Source: a virus. From it: a DNA stretch of 34,392 nt. Positions 26,268-33,669 of this stretch are shown here, piece after piece. Every line of letters begins with the position of its first letter. Position 1 is the first letter of the stretch. Below the pieces are notes generated by a model that was not told the origin of the DNA, ran no database searches, and saw nothing but the letters and a program-made list of their open reading frames with translations. Position numbers and translations under genes: made by a program. The DNA lies in the IMG/VR virus record IMGVR_UViG_3300042691_020856, positions 1 to 34,392 of that record; one strand, 5' to 3'.

Positions 26268-29200
26268 ATGAAACTTTGTCATAGAGATAAAAAACAAATG
26301 CCTTCTATTGAGGGAACAAGACTTGCTTTAATTCAAGAAAAAATTTTAGATGAAAAAAATCCTTTATTAATTATTAATAAAGAAGAGTTTGATATAGAAA
26401 ATGATTCTCTGTCTAAAATTGCAAATCAAAAAACTGGTAAAGAAGGAAGTCTTTATACAGTTGAAGATAGATCTAAGATAAGAGATATAAGTAAAAATTC
26501 TGATGGCTCTACATATAGAGGTTCTACAATAATTCAATATTATGCAATTCCTAATAAAGAATTATTTGATGCATTAGATGCAGCAAAAAATAAACCTTCA
26601 TTTCAACTTGAAGGTGTTCCTGCATCTAAAGCTTCTAAAGAAACTATAGAGAAAGTTAAGAAGGTGATTGAGCAAATGGGTGTTAACATTGTTGCTCTAC
26701 AAGATTATTTAAAAGGAAATCCTGATGTAAATGCAAAAGATGCTACAGCACTTGCAGATCTTGTACAAGGAATTATTGCTATTGCTGAAGGAAAAGAAGA
26801 TGTTGCTCTTACAGAAGAGATGGTGCATATTGCTACAGCTATTATAGAGCAAGTAAATCCACAACTAGTTACAAACCTTATTAGTAAAATCTCTCAATAT
26901 AAAATATACAACATTGTATTAAATAAATACAAAAATAACAAAGCATATCAATTACCAAATGGTAAACCAAACATTCGTAAGATAAAAAAAGAAGCTGTAG
27001 ATAAATTAATAGCAGAAATGATTATTAATATGTCTGAGGGCACTACAGAGTTTCCCGAGCTATTAGAGAAAGAAAGTAGAAACTTAGTTCAACAAATGTG
27101 GGATGCTATTCTTTCTTCTATTAGATCTTTATATGGAAGATCTGATATTGATTTGTTTGAACAAACAGCTCAACAAATTTCTGAAGGAAACCTAGGAGCA
27201 GGAATAGAAGTTTTAGAAGGAACAGAAGACCAAGGCATATTCTTTCAGCTGGAAGAAAATCAAAAAGTAAATGAAGCATTTGGTAAGTTTAAAGATATGA
27301 ATGATAGAATGAACTTTATTGATGCAAATGAAACAGAAAAAAGACATTATACGTATGATAAAAACCCTTTAGAATTTACAGTTACAACATTAAAGAAAAA
27401 GAAAGACCTTAAAAGAACAGATGAAGAAAAGTTATTAGATGATCAAAAAAGAGCATGGGGATCGGAAGGTCATGATTTTTTAGAAAAATATATCAAAAAA
27501 AATCTTATTAATAAAGATGGATATGCTTTACCTACTGATAGAGAAGAGGAAATAGCTACACCATTAAATGATGATGTAAAAAAATCTATTATTATTTTTG
27601 CAAAAGAACTTATAGCATCATATGAAGATGGTACAAGATTTTTAGTTGAAACATATGTAGCTAATCTAAAAGTTAAAGGAGGTATGGGATCTAAAATTGA
27701 CTTTATGGCTTTTGAACCTGTTAAAAATAGTAAAGGAGAGTCAGATGTTAAAGTGGATATATTAGACTGGAAATTTACAAGTTTTAATACAGAGTCTAAT
27801 ACAGACATTCCTTGGTATAAACAAGATGAGTGGAAAGCACAAATGGGTGAGTATACAAAAATTGCTTATAACTTAGGAATTGAAAGAAATCAATTGAGAA
27901 GAGCAAGAATGATTCCCTTTATAACAAACTATAGATATGCAATTAAAAATAATAAAACTTCAGGACTTGTTGCAAGATCTGTAGAAGTAGGAAAAATAGA
28001 TTCATTAAAAGAAACAAACGTTTATTTACTTCCTGTTCCTGTCGATTTTGAATCTACAGGTAATGAATCTGTTGATACATTTATTTCTAGTCTTAGAAAA
28101 TTGTATGAAAAAATGTATAAATCTACTGCTAAGCCAGAAGATAAATTTTCTAAAAATTTAAAACTAGAACAACTTAGTCTTGCTATTAGAAACTTACATT
28201 TAAAACTAAACTTCTTTCCTGTATATGATGTTGCTAAAACATTCTTAAATGATATGGAATTAACCATACAAGAATTCGATGGTATAGATTTTAACACCCT
28301 ATCTAAAGATGAGTTAAATACAAAGCTTGAAAAGCTAGTAGAATATCAAAGAAGTGCTGAAAAGTTTACACAATTAAGTAATGTGTATACATCACACATT
28401 CCTAGAGAAAACATGTCAGTTGAAGAGTTAAAGTTATTAAATAATTTTGATAGACTTTCTGCAGGAATAAAAAGAAAACTAAAAGAAATACTATCTATTC
28501 AACAAGAATATGTTCTTCAAAAAGGACTAAAAGAAGGAATTGTTGAAGAAGAAAATGTAGGAGACATTTTAAAAGCTGAAAAATTAGTATCTAGCTTAGA
28601 CAAAAACTTCTTAGAGAGTTCAAAACTTTCCCCACTAATTATACAGTTGGCTGCTAAAGTTTATTTAAAAGCTAAAAATTTAATTAATGTTAATTTTAGT
28701 AAAGTTGCAAATAATTATTCAAAAATATTAATTCCTCTAGAAGAGGAAGCAAGATCCAAAGGTAAAACAGCTTTTGAAATGATTGGCACTCTAACTGAAA
28801 GAGGTCCTAGACTAATTAAAAAATTAGACTCTAAATTTTTAGAAGATATAAAAACAGCTAAAGAAAAAGGAAACAAACAATTTTTATTAGATAATTTAGA
28901 TGTTGAAGAATATAAAAGACTAACTGATCCATTAATAGAAAGAACACTAGATGAATTAGAAAGAACACAATTTTCTTCAGATGAAACAGAAAATGAGGAA
29001 ATAAAAGAAAGAAGAAAAAATAGATTTATTAACTCTATAGATATTACATCAAACACTTTTGATGGTTTTGAAAATTATACATTTCAATATTACTACAGAC
29101 AAGCTATGATTGAAGAAGGTCATTTGTCTAAAGAGTTTTTAGAAATGTCTAAAAGTGAAAATGCTTTAAAAGTTTGGAACTTTTTTACAGAACTGAACGA

Positions 29201-31232
29201 GAAAGCTAGAAAGATGGGATATTTAGATAAACAAGGACTTTCTTTTTTTCCATTAATAGAAGCCACCACTCTTCAAAAAATGTCTCAATCAGGAGATATA
29301 CTAAAAGAAACAAAAGATTTCTTTAAAGATATGTATAGTATAAACCCTAACGAAGAACAATTATATGCAAAGGTTGATGAGGAAACAGGAGAATTAAAAA
29401 GAGTTATCCCTAAGTACTTTACAAGAACTAATAAAGATGTAGCACAACTATCCACAGACTTAAATAAAGTTGGCCTTATGTGGATTAAGTCTTTAATGGA
29501 ATATGAATCTACAAAAGATTTAGAGTTTCCATTATTAGTAATGCATTCGGTTGAGCAATCTAAAGGATCATTAATTACAGATACTAAGGGAGAGGTAGTA
29601 TTTGAAGGACAAACCCCTAAAGAACGTGCAGAAAATGAGAATGCAAATCTTTTAGAAGCAATACTAGATGATTACTTATACGGAATTACAGAGAATTTAA
29701 ATTCAATGGGAAATATATTAATGACTTCCACTGTTTCTAAATTGTCAAAAAATAAAGATAAGGTAGAAGATAGAACTATATCTACAAAAAAACTACTAAG
29801 AACAGGTGATACTTATATTAGAAATCTTGCTCTTGGTCTTAAACCATTAATTGGGGTAGCTAACTGGTTTGGAGCCCAAATGCAAATGTATATTAATTCA
29901 GCAGGATTTTATCTTCCAGGAGAATTTGAAAAAAATAATGTAAAAGTTACTCTTCCAATAGGAAAACTTTCTCTTATTGAAAAAGCTTTATTAGATACTA
30001 TTTCACCTCTTACAGGAGAAAGTGTTGTAGAAATAAAACAAAGAATGATAGCAGAGAAAAAATCATATGCAAGCTATTTAGCAACATGGACTTTTTCTGA
30101 TGTAATGATGTCTACAAACTCTTTTGGTGAAAAGAAATTAGAATTAGCTAATGCTTTAACAATGATTGATAATGCAATTGTTATTAATGGAAAAATTATA
30201 AACATTAGACAACATTTAAGAGCTTTGGATAGACAGGCTAGAAAAGGAATGACATTTGAGCAAAGAAAGGCCCTAGAAAACTCTTTTGAAGAAAGAGTTA
30301 AATCTCTTAAAGAAGGAAACACTTCATTAAAAAAATTATCAAAAATTGAAAATGATGAACTAGTTATAGAAGGAGTTAGTGATGAAGAACTTGCTAAATT
30401 TAGAATGGGTATTATTGATTTTTCTAGAAACCTAACAGGACAAATGAGTAATGATGATAAGATGGGATATAGAAGAGATACTATTTTTAATTCATTCATG
30501 ATGTTTAAAGGATGGATTCCCAAACTTCTTTCTGTTAGATACAAAAATATTACAAAAAATACTGCAACAGATGAGTGGGAGTATGGTAGATATAGAGCTT
30601 TCTTTTCAACCTTAAGTCAAATTGGTTACAAAAATATAACAGATCTTAGAGATATTACTCTTGGTACAGATAAAGGTCTTGCTATAATAAATGAAATGCT
30701 AGAAGCAAAAAAACAACAATACTATTTACAAACAGGAAAAGAATTAAACATAACTGAAGAAGAGTTTCAAGACTTAATTAGAACTCAAGTTAAAAACATG
30801 TTTAAAGAACTTAAGCTTATAGTAGGTATTCTTTCATTACTGGTTGCTGCAAAGTTAGCTGCACCTGATGATGATGAAGATATTCTTACTAAGAATAGAT
30901 ATAAGTATGTTGCTAAAATGATAAATAAAATATCTGATGAGCTTTTGTTTTATGTAAACCCAGCATCTGCAGATGAAATGACAAGAGGTTCCATTATTCC
31001 TTCTTTAGGTCTTTTTTCAAAAATTGGAAGTTTACTTAATGCTTTAAGAAAAGAAGTATATTATACAGCAATAGGGGATGAAAAAGAAGCAGATAAAGCT
31101 TATCCAATGAAATATTTTATTAATTTATTTCCTGTAGCATCTCAAGCATTAAATGAAGCTCTTCCTTATATTGATGCAGAATATGCAAAAGAAATGGGTG
31201 TTAGAGTTACAGCAGAGTCTAGAAGACAATAA
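26268..31232 (+). CDS. Giant 1654-aa virion-type protein with RecB/Cas4-like PD-(D/E)XK nuclease domain
   Basis: Residues ~395-540 carry the full RecB-family signature in order: G-x-E-G-H (H402), ID (D478), ILDWKF (D500, K502) and QMGEY (Q525-Y529, the QxxxY motif). Before it, residues 178-195 contain DVALTEEMVHIATA (E183-E184-x-x-H187), a motif I remember from crAss-like proteins but cannot assign. The middle and C-terminal parts are long Lys/Glu-rich helices, with one hydrophobic segment at ~1513-1531 (LKLIVGILSLLVAAKLAAP) followed by an acidic DDDED. It follows the polymerase gene by 9 nt without a promoter, so co-expression and co-packaging are likely. The domain could trim or degrade DNA on entry, or act in packaging. 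The nuclease fold is well supported by motifs; substrate and timing are inference. Confidence 0.78.
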   Translation: MKLCHRDKKQMPSIEGTRLALIQEKILDEKNPLLIINKEEFDIENDSLSKIANQKTGKEGSLYTVEDRSKIRDISKNSDGSTYRGSTIIQYYAIPNKELFDALDAAKNKPSFQLEGVPASKASKETIEKVKKVIEQMGVNIVALQDYLKGNPDVNAKDATALADLVQGIIAIAEGKEDVALTEEMVHIATAIIEQVNPQLVTNLISKISQYKIYNIVLNKYKNNKAYQLPNGKPNIRKIKKEAVDKLIAEMIINMSEGTTEFPELLEKESRNLVQQMWDAILSSIRSLYGRSDIDLFEQTAQQISEGNLGAGIEVLEGTEDQGIFFQLEENQKVNEAFGKFKDMNDRMNFIDANETEKRHYTYDKNPLEFTVTTLKKKKDLKRTDEEKLLDDQKRAWGSEGHDFLEKYIKKNLINKDGYALPTDREEEIATPLNDDVKKSIIIFAKELIASYEDGTRFLVETYVANLKVKGGMGSKIDFMAFEPVKNSKGESDVKVDILDWKFTSFNTESNTDIPWYKQDEWKAQMGEYTKIAYNLGIERNQLRRARMIPFITNYRYAIKNNKTSGLVARSVEVGKIDSLKETNVYLLPVPVDFESTGNESVDTFISSLRKLYEKMYKSTAKPEDKFSKNLKLEQLSLAIRNLHLKLNFFPVYDVAKTFLNDMELTIQEFDGIDFNTLSKDELNTKLEKLVEYQRSAEKFTQLSNVYTSHIPRENMSVEELKLLNNFDRLSAGIKRKLKEILSIQQEYVLQKGLKEGIVEEENVGDILKAEKLVSSLDKNFLESSKLSPLIIQLAAKVYLKAKNLINVNFSKVANNYSKILIPLEEEARSKGKTAFEMIGTLTERGPRLIKKLDSKFLEDIKTAKEKGNKQFLLDNLDVEEYKRLTDPLIERTLDELERTQFSSDETENEEIKERRKNRFINSIDITSNTFDGFENYTFQYYYRQAMIEEGHLSKEFLEMSKSENALKVWNFFTELNEKARKMGYLDKQGLSFFPLIEATTLQKMSQSGDILKETKDFFKDMYSINPNEEQLYAKVDEETGELKRVIPKYFTRTNKDVAQLSTDLNKVGLMWIKSLMEYESTKDLEFPLLVMHSVEQSKGSLITDTKGEVVFEGQTPKERAENENANLLEAILDDYLYGITENLNSMGNILMTSTVSKLSKNKDKVEDRTISTKKLLRTGDTYIRNLALGLKPLIGVANWFGAQMQMYINSAGFYLPGEFEKNNVKVTLPIGKLSLIEKALLDTISPLTGESVVEIKQRMIAEKKSYASYLATWTFSDVMMSTNSFGEKKLELANALTMIDNAIVINGKIINIRQHLRALDRQARKGMTFEQRKALENSFEERVKSLKEGNTSLKKLSKIENDELVIEGVSDEELAKFRMGIIDFSRNLTGQMSNDDKMGYRRDTIFNSFMMFKGWIPKLLSVRYKNITKNTATDEWEYGRYRAFFSTLSQIGYKNITDLRDITLGTDKGLAIINEMLEAKKQQYYLQTGKELNITEEEFQDLIRTQVKNMFKELKLIVGILSLLVAAKLAAPDDDEDILTKNRYKYVAKMINKISDELLFYVNPASADEMTRGSIIPSLGLFSKIGSLLNALRKEVYYTAIGDEKEADKAYPMKYFINLFPVASQALNEALPYIDAEYAKEMGVRVTAESRRQ
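27471..27854 (+). other. PD-(D/E)XK nuclease catalytic region (H402, D478, D500/K502, Q525/Y529)
   Basis: Ordered motifs of the RecB/Cas4 group within one 128-residue span. All the metal-binding and catalytic positions I would expect are present, so the domain looks active rather than decayed. Confidence 0.75.
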
Positions 31233-31244
31233 TAGAAAAATAAA

Positions 31245-31264
31245 ATAATATTATGCTATATTAT
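31245..31264 (+). terminator. Weak AT-only hairpin after the giant-gene operon
   Basis: ATAATAT, a 6-nt loop TATGCT, and ATATTAT form a perfect 7-bp stem 12 nt after the stop at 31232. There is no GC in the stem and only CCTTTCC follows, not a U-run, so termination is doubtful. Confidence 0.25.
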
Positions 31265-31287
31265 CCTTTCCATGTTTTCATCATAGT

Positions 31288-31318
31288 TTTATAAATCCAC
31301 ATTAATTATTTAGATTTG
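31288..31318 (+). promoter_or_regulatory. Putative Bacteroidota promoter for lysis cassette (TAGATTTG at 31311-31318)
   Basis: TAGATTTG matches TAnnTTTG exactly. At the 20-nt spacing the upstream element is TTT within GTTTT, a poor -33 match. The leader would be about 25 nt and is an A/T-rich stretch without Shine-Dalgarno before the ATG at 31351. It lies in the 118-nt gap between the giant-gene operon and the lysis genes, the second largest gap context in the window. Confidence 0.5.
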
Positions 31319-31350
31319 TAGCTTAGTATTAATATAAAAATTTTAAAAAT

Positions 31351-31857
31351 ATGTCTTTGTCAGATTGGCTTAATACAAACTGGATGCTTTTGTCAACAGT
31401 TGGTGCATCTATAAGTGGAATAGTTGGTTGGTTTTTAGGGGGCAAGCAAGCTAAAGCACAAGAATTAAAAAGAGGTGATGTTGAAATAGAATCAGCAGAA
31501 GTTGACTACGCTGCTAAAGTTAGAGAATTATATGATAATTTAAATACGAAATTAGCACAAGAAAATGAGGGTCTTAAGAGTGATAAAGAGGCAATAGTTG
31601 CTGAATTTAAAGCTGAAAAAGAATACTTTAGAAGTCAAATAGACACTCTTAGATCTCAACTAGGAGAAATGCAAAACCAATTTAATGTTATTCAATTAGC
31701 ATATGCTAAGGAAGTTGAACAATCTCAAAATTGGGAAAAACTACATAGAGAACTCACAGATAAATATAACGCTCTAGCAAAAGATCACGAAGAATTAAAA
31801 GGCTTATATTCTAAATTAAAAGATGATTTTGATAAACATAAAAAAGCAGCAAAATGA
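31351..31857 (+). CDS. Membrane-anchored coiled-coil protein of the lysis cassette (holin candidate)
   Basis: 168 residues: one N-terminal hydrophobic segment at about 11-28 (WMLLSTVGASISGIVGWF) and then a charged coiled coil to the C-terminus (EYFRSQIDTLRSQLGEMQ and similar heptads). It overlaps the lysozyme start through ATGA (31854-31857), which suggests translational coupling. Short one-helix membrane proteins in this position of Bacteroidota phages are often proposed as holins or pinholin-like factors, but the long coiled coil is unusual for a holin and could instead be spanin-like or act as an envelope tether. First gene after the TAGATTTG element. Confidence 0.65.
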   Translation: MSLSDWLNTNWMLLSTVGASISGIVGWFLGGKQAKAQELKRGDVEIESAEVDYAAKVRELYDNLNTKLAQENEGLKSDKEAIVAEFKAEKEYFRSQIDTLRSQLGEMQNQFNVIQLAYAKEVEQSQNWEKLHRELTDKYNALAKDHEELKGLYSKLKDDFDKHKKAAK

Positions 31858-32324
31858 GTCCGAATGAAGAATTATACCAAATGATAGCAAAGGATGAGGG
31901 ATTAAGATTATCTCCTTACCTCTGTCCTGCAGGTGTACCAACTATAGGATATGGTAATACATTCTATCCTAGTGGAGCAAAAGTTACAATGAAGGACAAA
32001 CCAATTACACAAGCAACAGCTTATTGGATGTTAAAACAAACAGTTAACATGTTTGCTAAAGATGTAGATAGACTTGTTACATCTACTATTAATCAAAATC
32101 AGTTTAATGCTCTTGTATCTTTTGCATACAATGTTGGTTCAGATATTGATGTGGATAATATTCCTGAAGGTTTAGGAGATAGTACATTGCTTCGTAAAGT
32201 AAATGCTAACCCAAATGATCCAACTATCGCTAGAGAGTTTGCTAAATGGAACAAAGTTAATGGTAGGGTTAATAATGGATTAACTAAGAGAAGACAAAGA
32301 GAGGCTAATTTATACTTCAAATAA
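31854..32324 (+). CDS. Phage lysozyme (endolysin), GH24/T4-type muramidase
   Basis: 156 residues, the usual size of single-domain GH24 endolysins. The catalytic triad spacing is intact: E15, eight residues, C24, five residues, T30 (KDEGLRLSPYLCPAGVPTIG), with Cys replacing Asp as in P21-type enzymes. Further family hallmarks are GYGNT, ALVSFAYNVG and the C-terminal GLTKRRQREANLYF. It hydrolyses the MurNAc-GlcNAc bond of peptidoglycan. There is no signal peptide or N-terminal signal anchor, so it should need a holin for release. Start at 31854 overlaps the upstream TGA; the next gene begins 2 nt after its stop. Confidence 0.95.
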   Translation: MSPNEELYQMIAKDEGLRLSPYLCPAGVPTIGYGNTFYPSGAKVTMKDKPITQATAYWMLKQTVNMFAKDVDRLVTSTINQNQFNALVSFAYNVGSDIDVDNIPEGLGDSTLLRKVNANPNDPTIAREFAKWNKVNGRVNNGLTKRRQREANLYFK

Positions 32325-32326
32325 TT

Positions 32327-32695
32327 ATGAATATATTAGATAAACTTAATGTAATTCCAAATAAAATAAAAGACTATATTTTAATAGGACTAATTGTTTT
32401 GATTATTATAATTGTTATTGTTATGTCTATTAATGGGTTTTCTAAAGCTAGAAGAGCTGTTAAAATAGAGAGAACAAAAAATGAATTAGTTGATACCAAG
32501 ATAGAAGTTGAACAAAACAAAGAAGCATTAGTTGATCATGTTAAAGCTCACGATAGCTCTACACAAGAGAAAGTTAAAGAAATAAAAAGATTAACAAAAT
32601 TCAAACCTAAAAGAATTAAATATGAAACTATTAAAGTTAGGGATACTAGTTATGATGTTATGCGTAGGGTGCTTGACACTGTACAGCCAAACTAA
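32327..32695 (+). CDS. Putative inner-membrane spanin-like protein (Rz-like)
   Basis: 122 residues with a single strong N-terminal membrane helix at about 17-33 (YILIGLIVLIIIIVIVM), then a Lys/Glu coiled-coil region (about 45-90) and a basic tail KFKPKRIKYETIKVRD. Topology, position immediately after the endolysin, and a second gene starting out of frame inside its 3' end all resemble an i-spanin with embedded o-spanin. In that model it spans the periplasm and disrupts the outer membrane together with the next protein. No sequence family is recognised with certainty, so the spanin call rests on architecture. Confidence 0.6.
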   Translation: MNILDKLNVIPNKIKDYILIGLIVLIIIIVIVMSINGFSKARRAVKIERTKNELVDTKIEVEQNKEALVDHVKAHDSSTQEKVKEIKRLTKFKPKRIKYETIKVRDTSYDVMRRVLDTVQPN

Positions 32696-33074
32696 AGATT
32701 TAAATTCTCCAGAAAGGGTTAAAGCTTTGTATGGCATAGCTATCCAGCATAAAGAACTTACAAAGCAAGTTAAAGACTGTCAAGATAGATATAATGCAGA
32801 GATGAGAGAGTTTGAAAACAAGTATAAACAAATACAAGATTTAGCTGTTGCTTTAGGAGAAGAATCTAGTGCTTTTGTTAATCATAATTTAGATTTACAA
32901 GCTGGATTATTAGGGTCTTTAAAGAAACAAGAAGAGCAAGAAGTTAAACTAGCTAAATTAGAATCTAAAAACAAAAAAAGATTTGGACTTGGTTTATATG
33001 GAGGATATGATGCTATAAACAGACAACCTTCTGCAGGAATTAGTTTTCATTATACATTAATACGTTTATTTTAA
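32622..33074 (+). CDS. Putative outer-membrane partner with signal peptide (o-spanin-like)
   Basis: 150 residues; starts 74 nt inside the preceding gene in another frame. The N-terminus is a good signal peptide (MKLLKLGILVMMLCVGCLTL); the Cys at 17 in LCVGC is close to a lipobox but lacks the usual -3 residue, so it may be a lipoprotein or a plain secreted protein. Residues ~30-115 are coiled coil with heptads (KQIQDLAVALGEES, KQEEQEVKLAKLESK). The last ~28 residues (RFGLGLYGGYDAI, then AGISFHYTLIRLF) alternate like outer-membrane beta strands and end in Phe. Such a layout would link the outer membrane to the upstream inner-membrane protein. The signal peptide supports the overlapping start. 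Confidence 0.6.
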   Translation: MKLLKLGILVMMLCVGCLTLYSQTKDLNSPERVKALYGIAIQHKELTKQVKDCQDRYNAEMREFENKYKQIQDLAVALGEESSAFVNHNLDLQAGLLGSLKKQEEQEVKLAKLESKNKKRFGLGLYGGYDAINRQPSAGISFHYTLIRLF

Positions 33075-33080
33075 ATACAA

Positions 33081-33221
33081 ATGGCAAAATTAACCAACAC
33101 AGTAGAGAAAAAAGTATCACCAAATATTAGTAGACCAGGTATACATGCAAAATCTCAAACCTCTAGTTTAAAAACTAGTAAGAATTATAAAAAAGCTTAT
33201 AGAGCACAAGGAAGAGTATAA
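33081..33221 (+). CDS. Tiny basic 46-aa conserved phage protein
   Basis: Starts at the ATG at 33081, six bases after the previous stop, and ends with TAA whose last A begins the next ATG. The product is strongly basic; its C-terminal half (RPGIHAKSQTSSLKTS, then KNYKKAYRAQGR) matches a pattern I remember from small proteins scattered through crAss-like and other Bacteroidota phages (GVHAK...SKNYKK.YRGQG). Function is unknown; a nucleic-acid or ribosome-binding role would suit the charge but is only a guess. Its length places it below usual gene-calling cut-offs. Confidence 0.7.
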   Translation: MAKLTNTVEKKVSPNISRPGIHAKSQTSSLKTSKNYKKAYRAQGRV

Positions 33222-33367
33222 TGGAATGGGAATTAGAAATAATGTTTCATTGGCCACATGATAGGTTTACTATTGGCTGGGATATTATAGATCCCGATGA
33301 AAAGTATGATTACACTACTTATAATGTTTATTTAGGAATATTAACAATAACATTGAATACATACTAA
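33221..33367 (+). CDS. Small 48-aa hypothetical phage protein
   Basis: ATG at 33221 overlaps the preceding TAA by one base (TAATG). The 48-residue product is acidic, aromatic and beta-strand-like (MFHWPHDRFTIGWDIIDPD, ending YNVYLGILTITLNTY). It has no signal peptide. Alternating hydrophobic pattern at the C-terminus suggests a small beta-sheet protein. Tight coupling on both sides (next ATG is 2 nt after the stop) supports a real gene. No family recognised with certainty. Confidence 0.6.
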   Translation: MEWELEIMFHWPHDRFTIGWDIIDPDEKYDYTTYNVYLGILTITLNTY

Positions 33368-33369
33368 TA

Positions 33370-33669
33370 ATGAATACAGTATTTCAAGGAAAGATTGCTT
33401 TAGATGGTAGTACAAGAATTAACTGTATAACTACCTCTATGGAAATTTCTTTAATTATACTAAATAATATAGATAGTAATTACACTGTTACAGTTAGTAG
33501 ATTTGAAACTGGTCCTGGTATACATGAAGTTCCTATATATAAATTTGATTTAGATGCTGGAGATTCTGTAAGAGATACAACTATTTATACTCTCTCTCAA
33601 GGAGATTACATTCGTTTAGAATCTACACAACTAGATACAACATATTATATTTCAGCAGAAACAACATGA
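33370..33669 (+). CDS. Small beta-rich 99-aa protein, probably tail-fibre accessory
   Basis: 99 residues that read as successive beta strands (INCITTSMEISLIILNN, NYTVTVSRFE, VPIYKFDLDAGDSV, DYIRLESTQLDTTYYIS). The final strands resemble the surface-associated beta-sandwich proteins that often accompany tail-fibre genes. It overlaps the following fibre gene through ATGA (33666-33669), implying translational coupling. I do not recognise a named family; role is inferred from context. Confidence 0.6.
   Translation: MNTVFQGKIALDGSTRINCITTSMEISLIILNNIDSNYTVTVSRFETGPGIHEVPIYKFDLDAGDSVRDTTIYTLSQGDYIRLESTQLDTTYYISAETT

Noticed and set aside
30074-30544. 156-codon minus-strand ORF over the 1654-aa gene
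   Set aside because: Ser/Leu-rich antisense shadow of an AT-rich gene; no promoter, no neighbours on that strand.
13344-31232. TAG or TGA recoding in the giant genes
   Set aside because: The 4304- and 1654-codon frames are open under the standard code and end in TAA, so no recoding is needed here.
31233-31350. tRNA or structured RNA in the gap before the lysis genes
   Set aside because: No cloverleaf, TTCGA-type T-loop or GC-containing stem is visible; only a 7-bp AT hairpin and the promoter-like element.
32622-32695. Programmed frameshift joining the two spanin-like genes
   Set aside because: The second frame has its own ATG followed by a good signal peptide, and I see no clear slippery heptamer; independent initiation explains it better.
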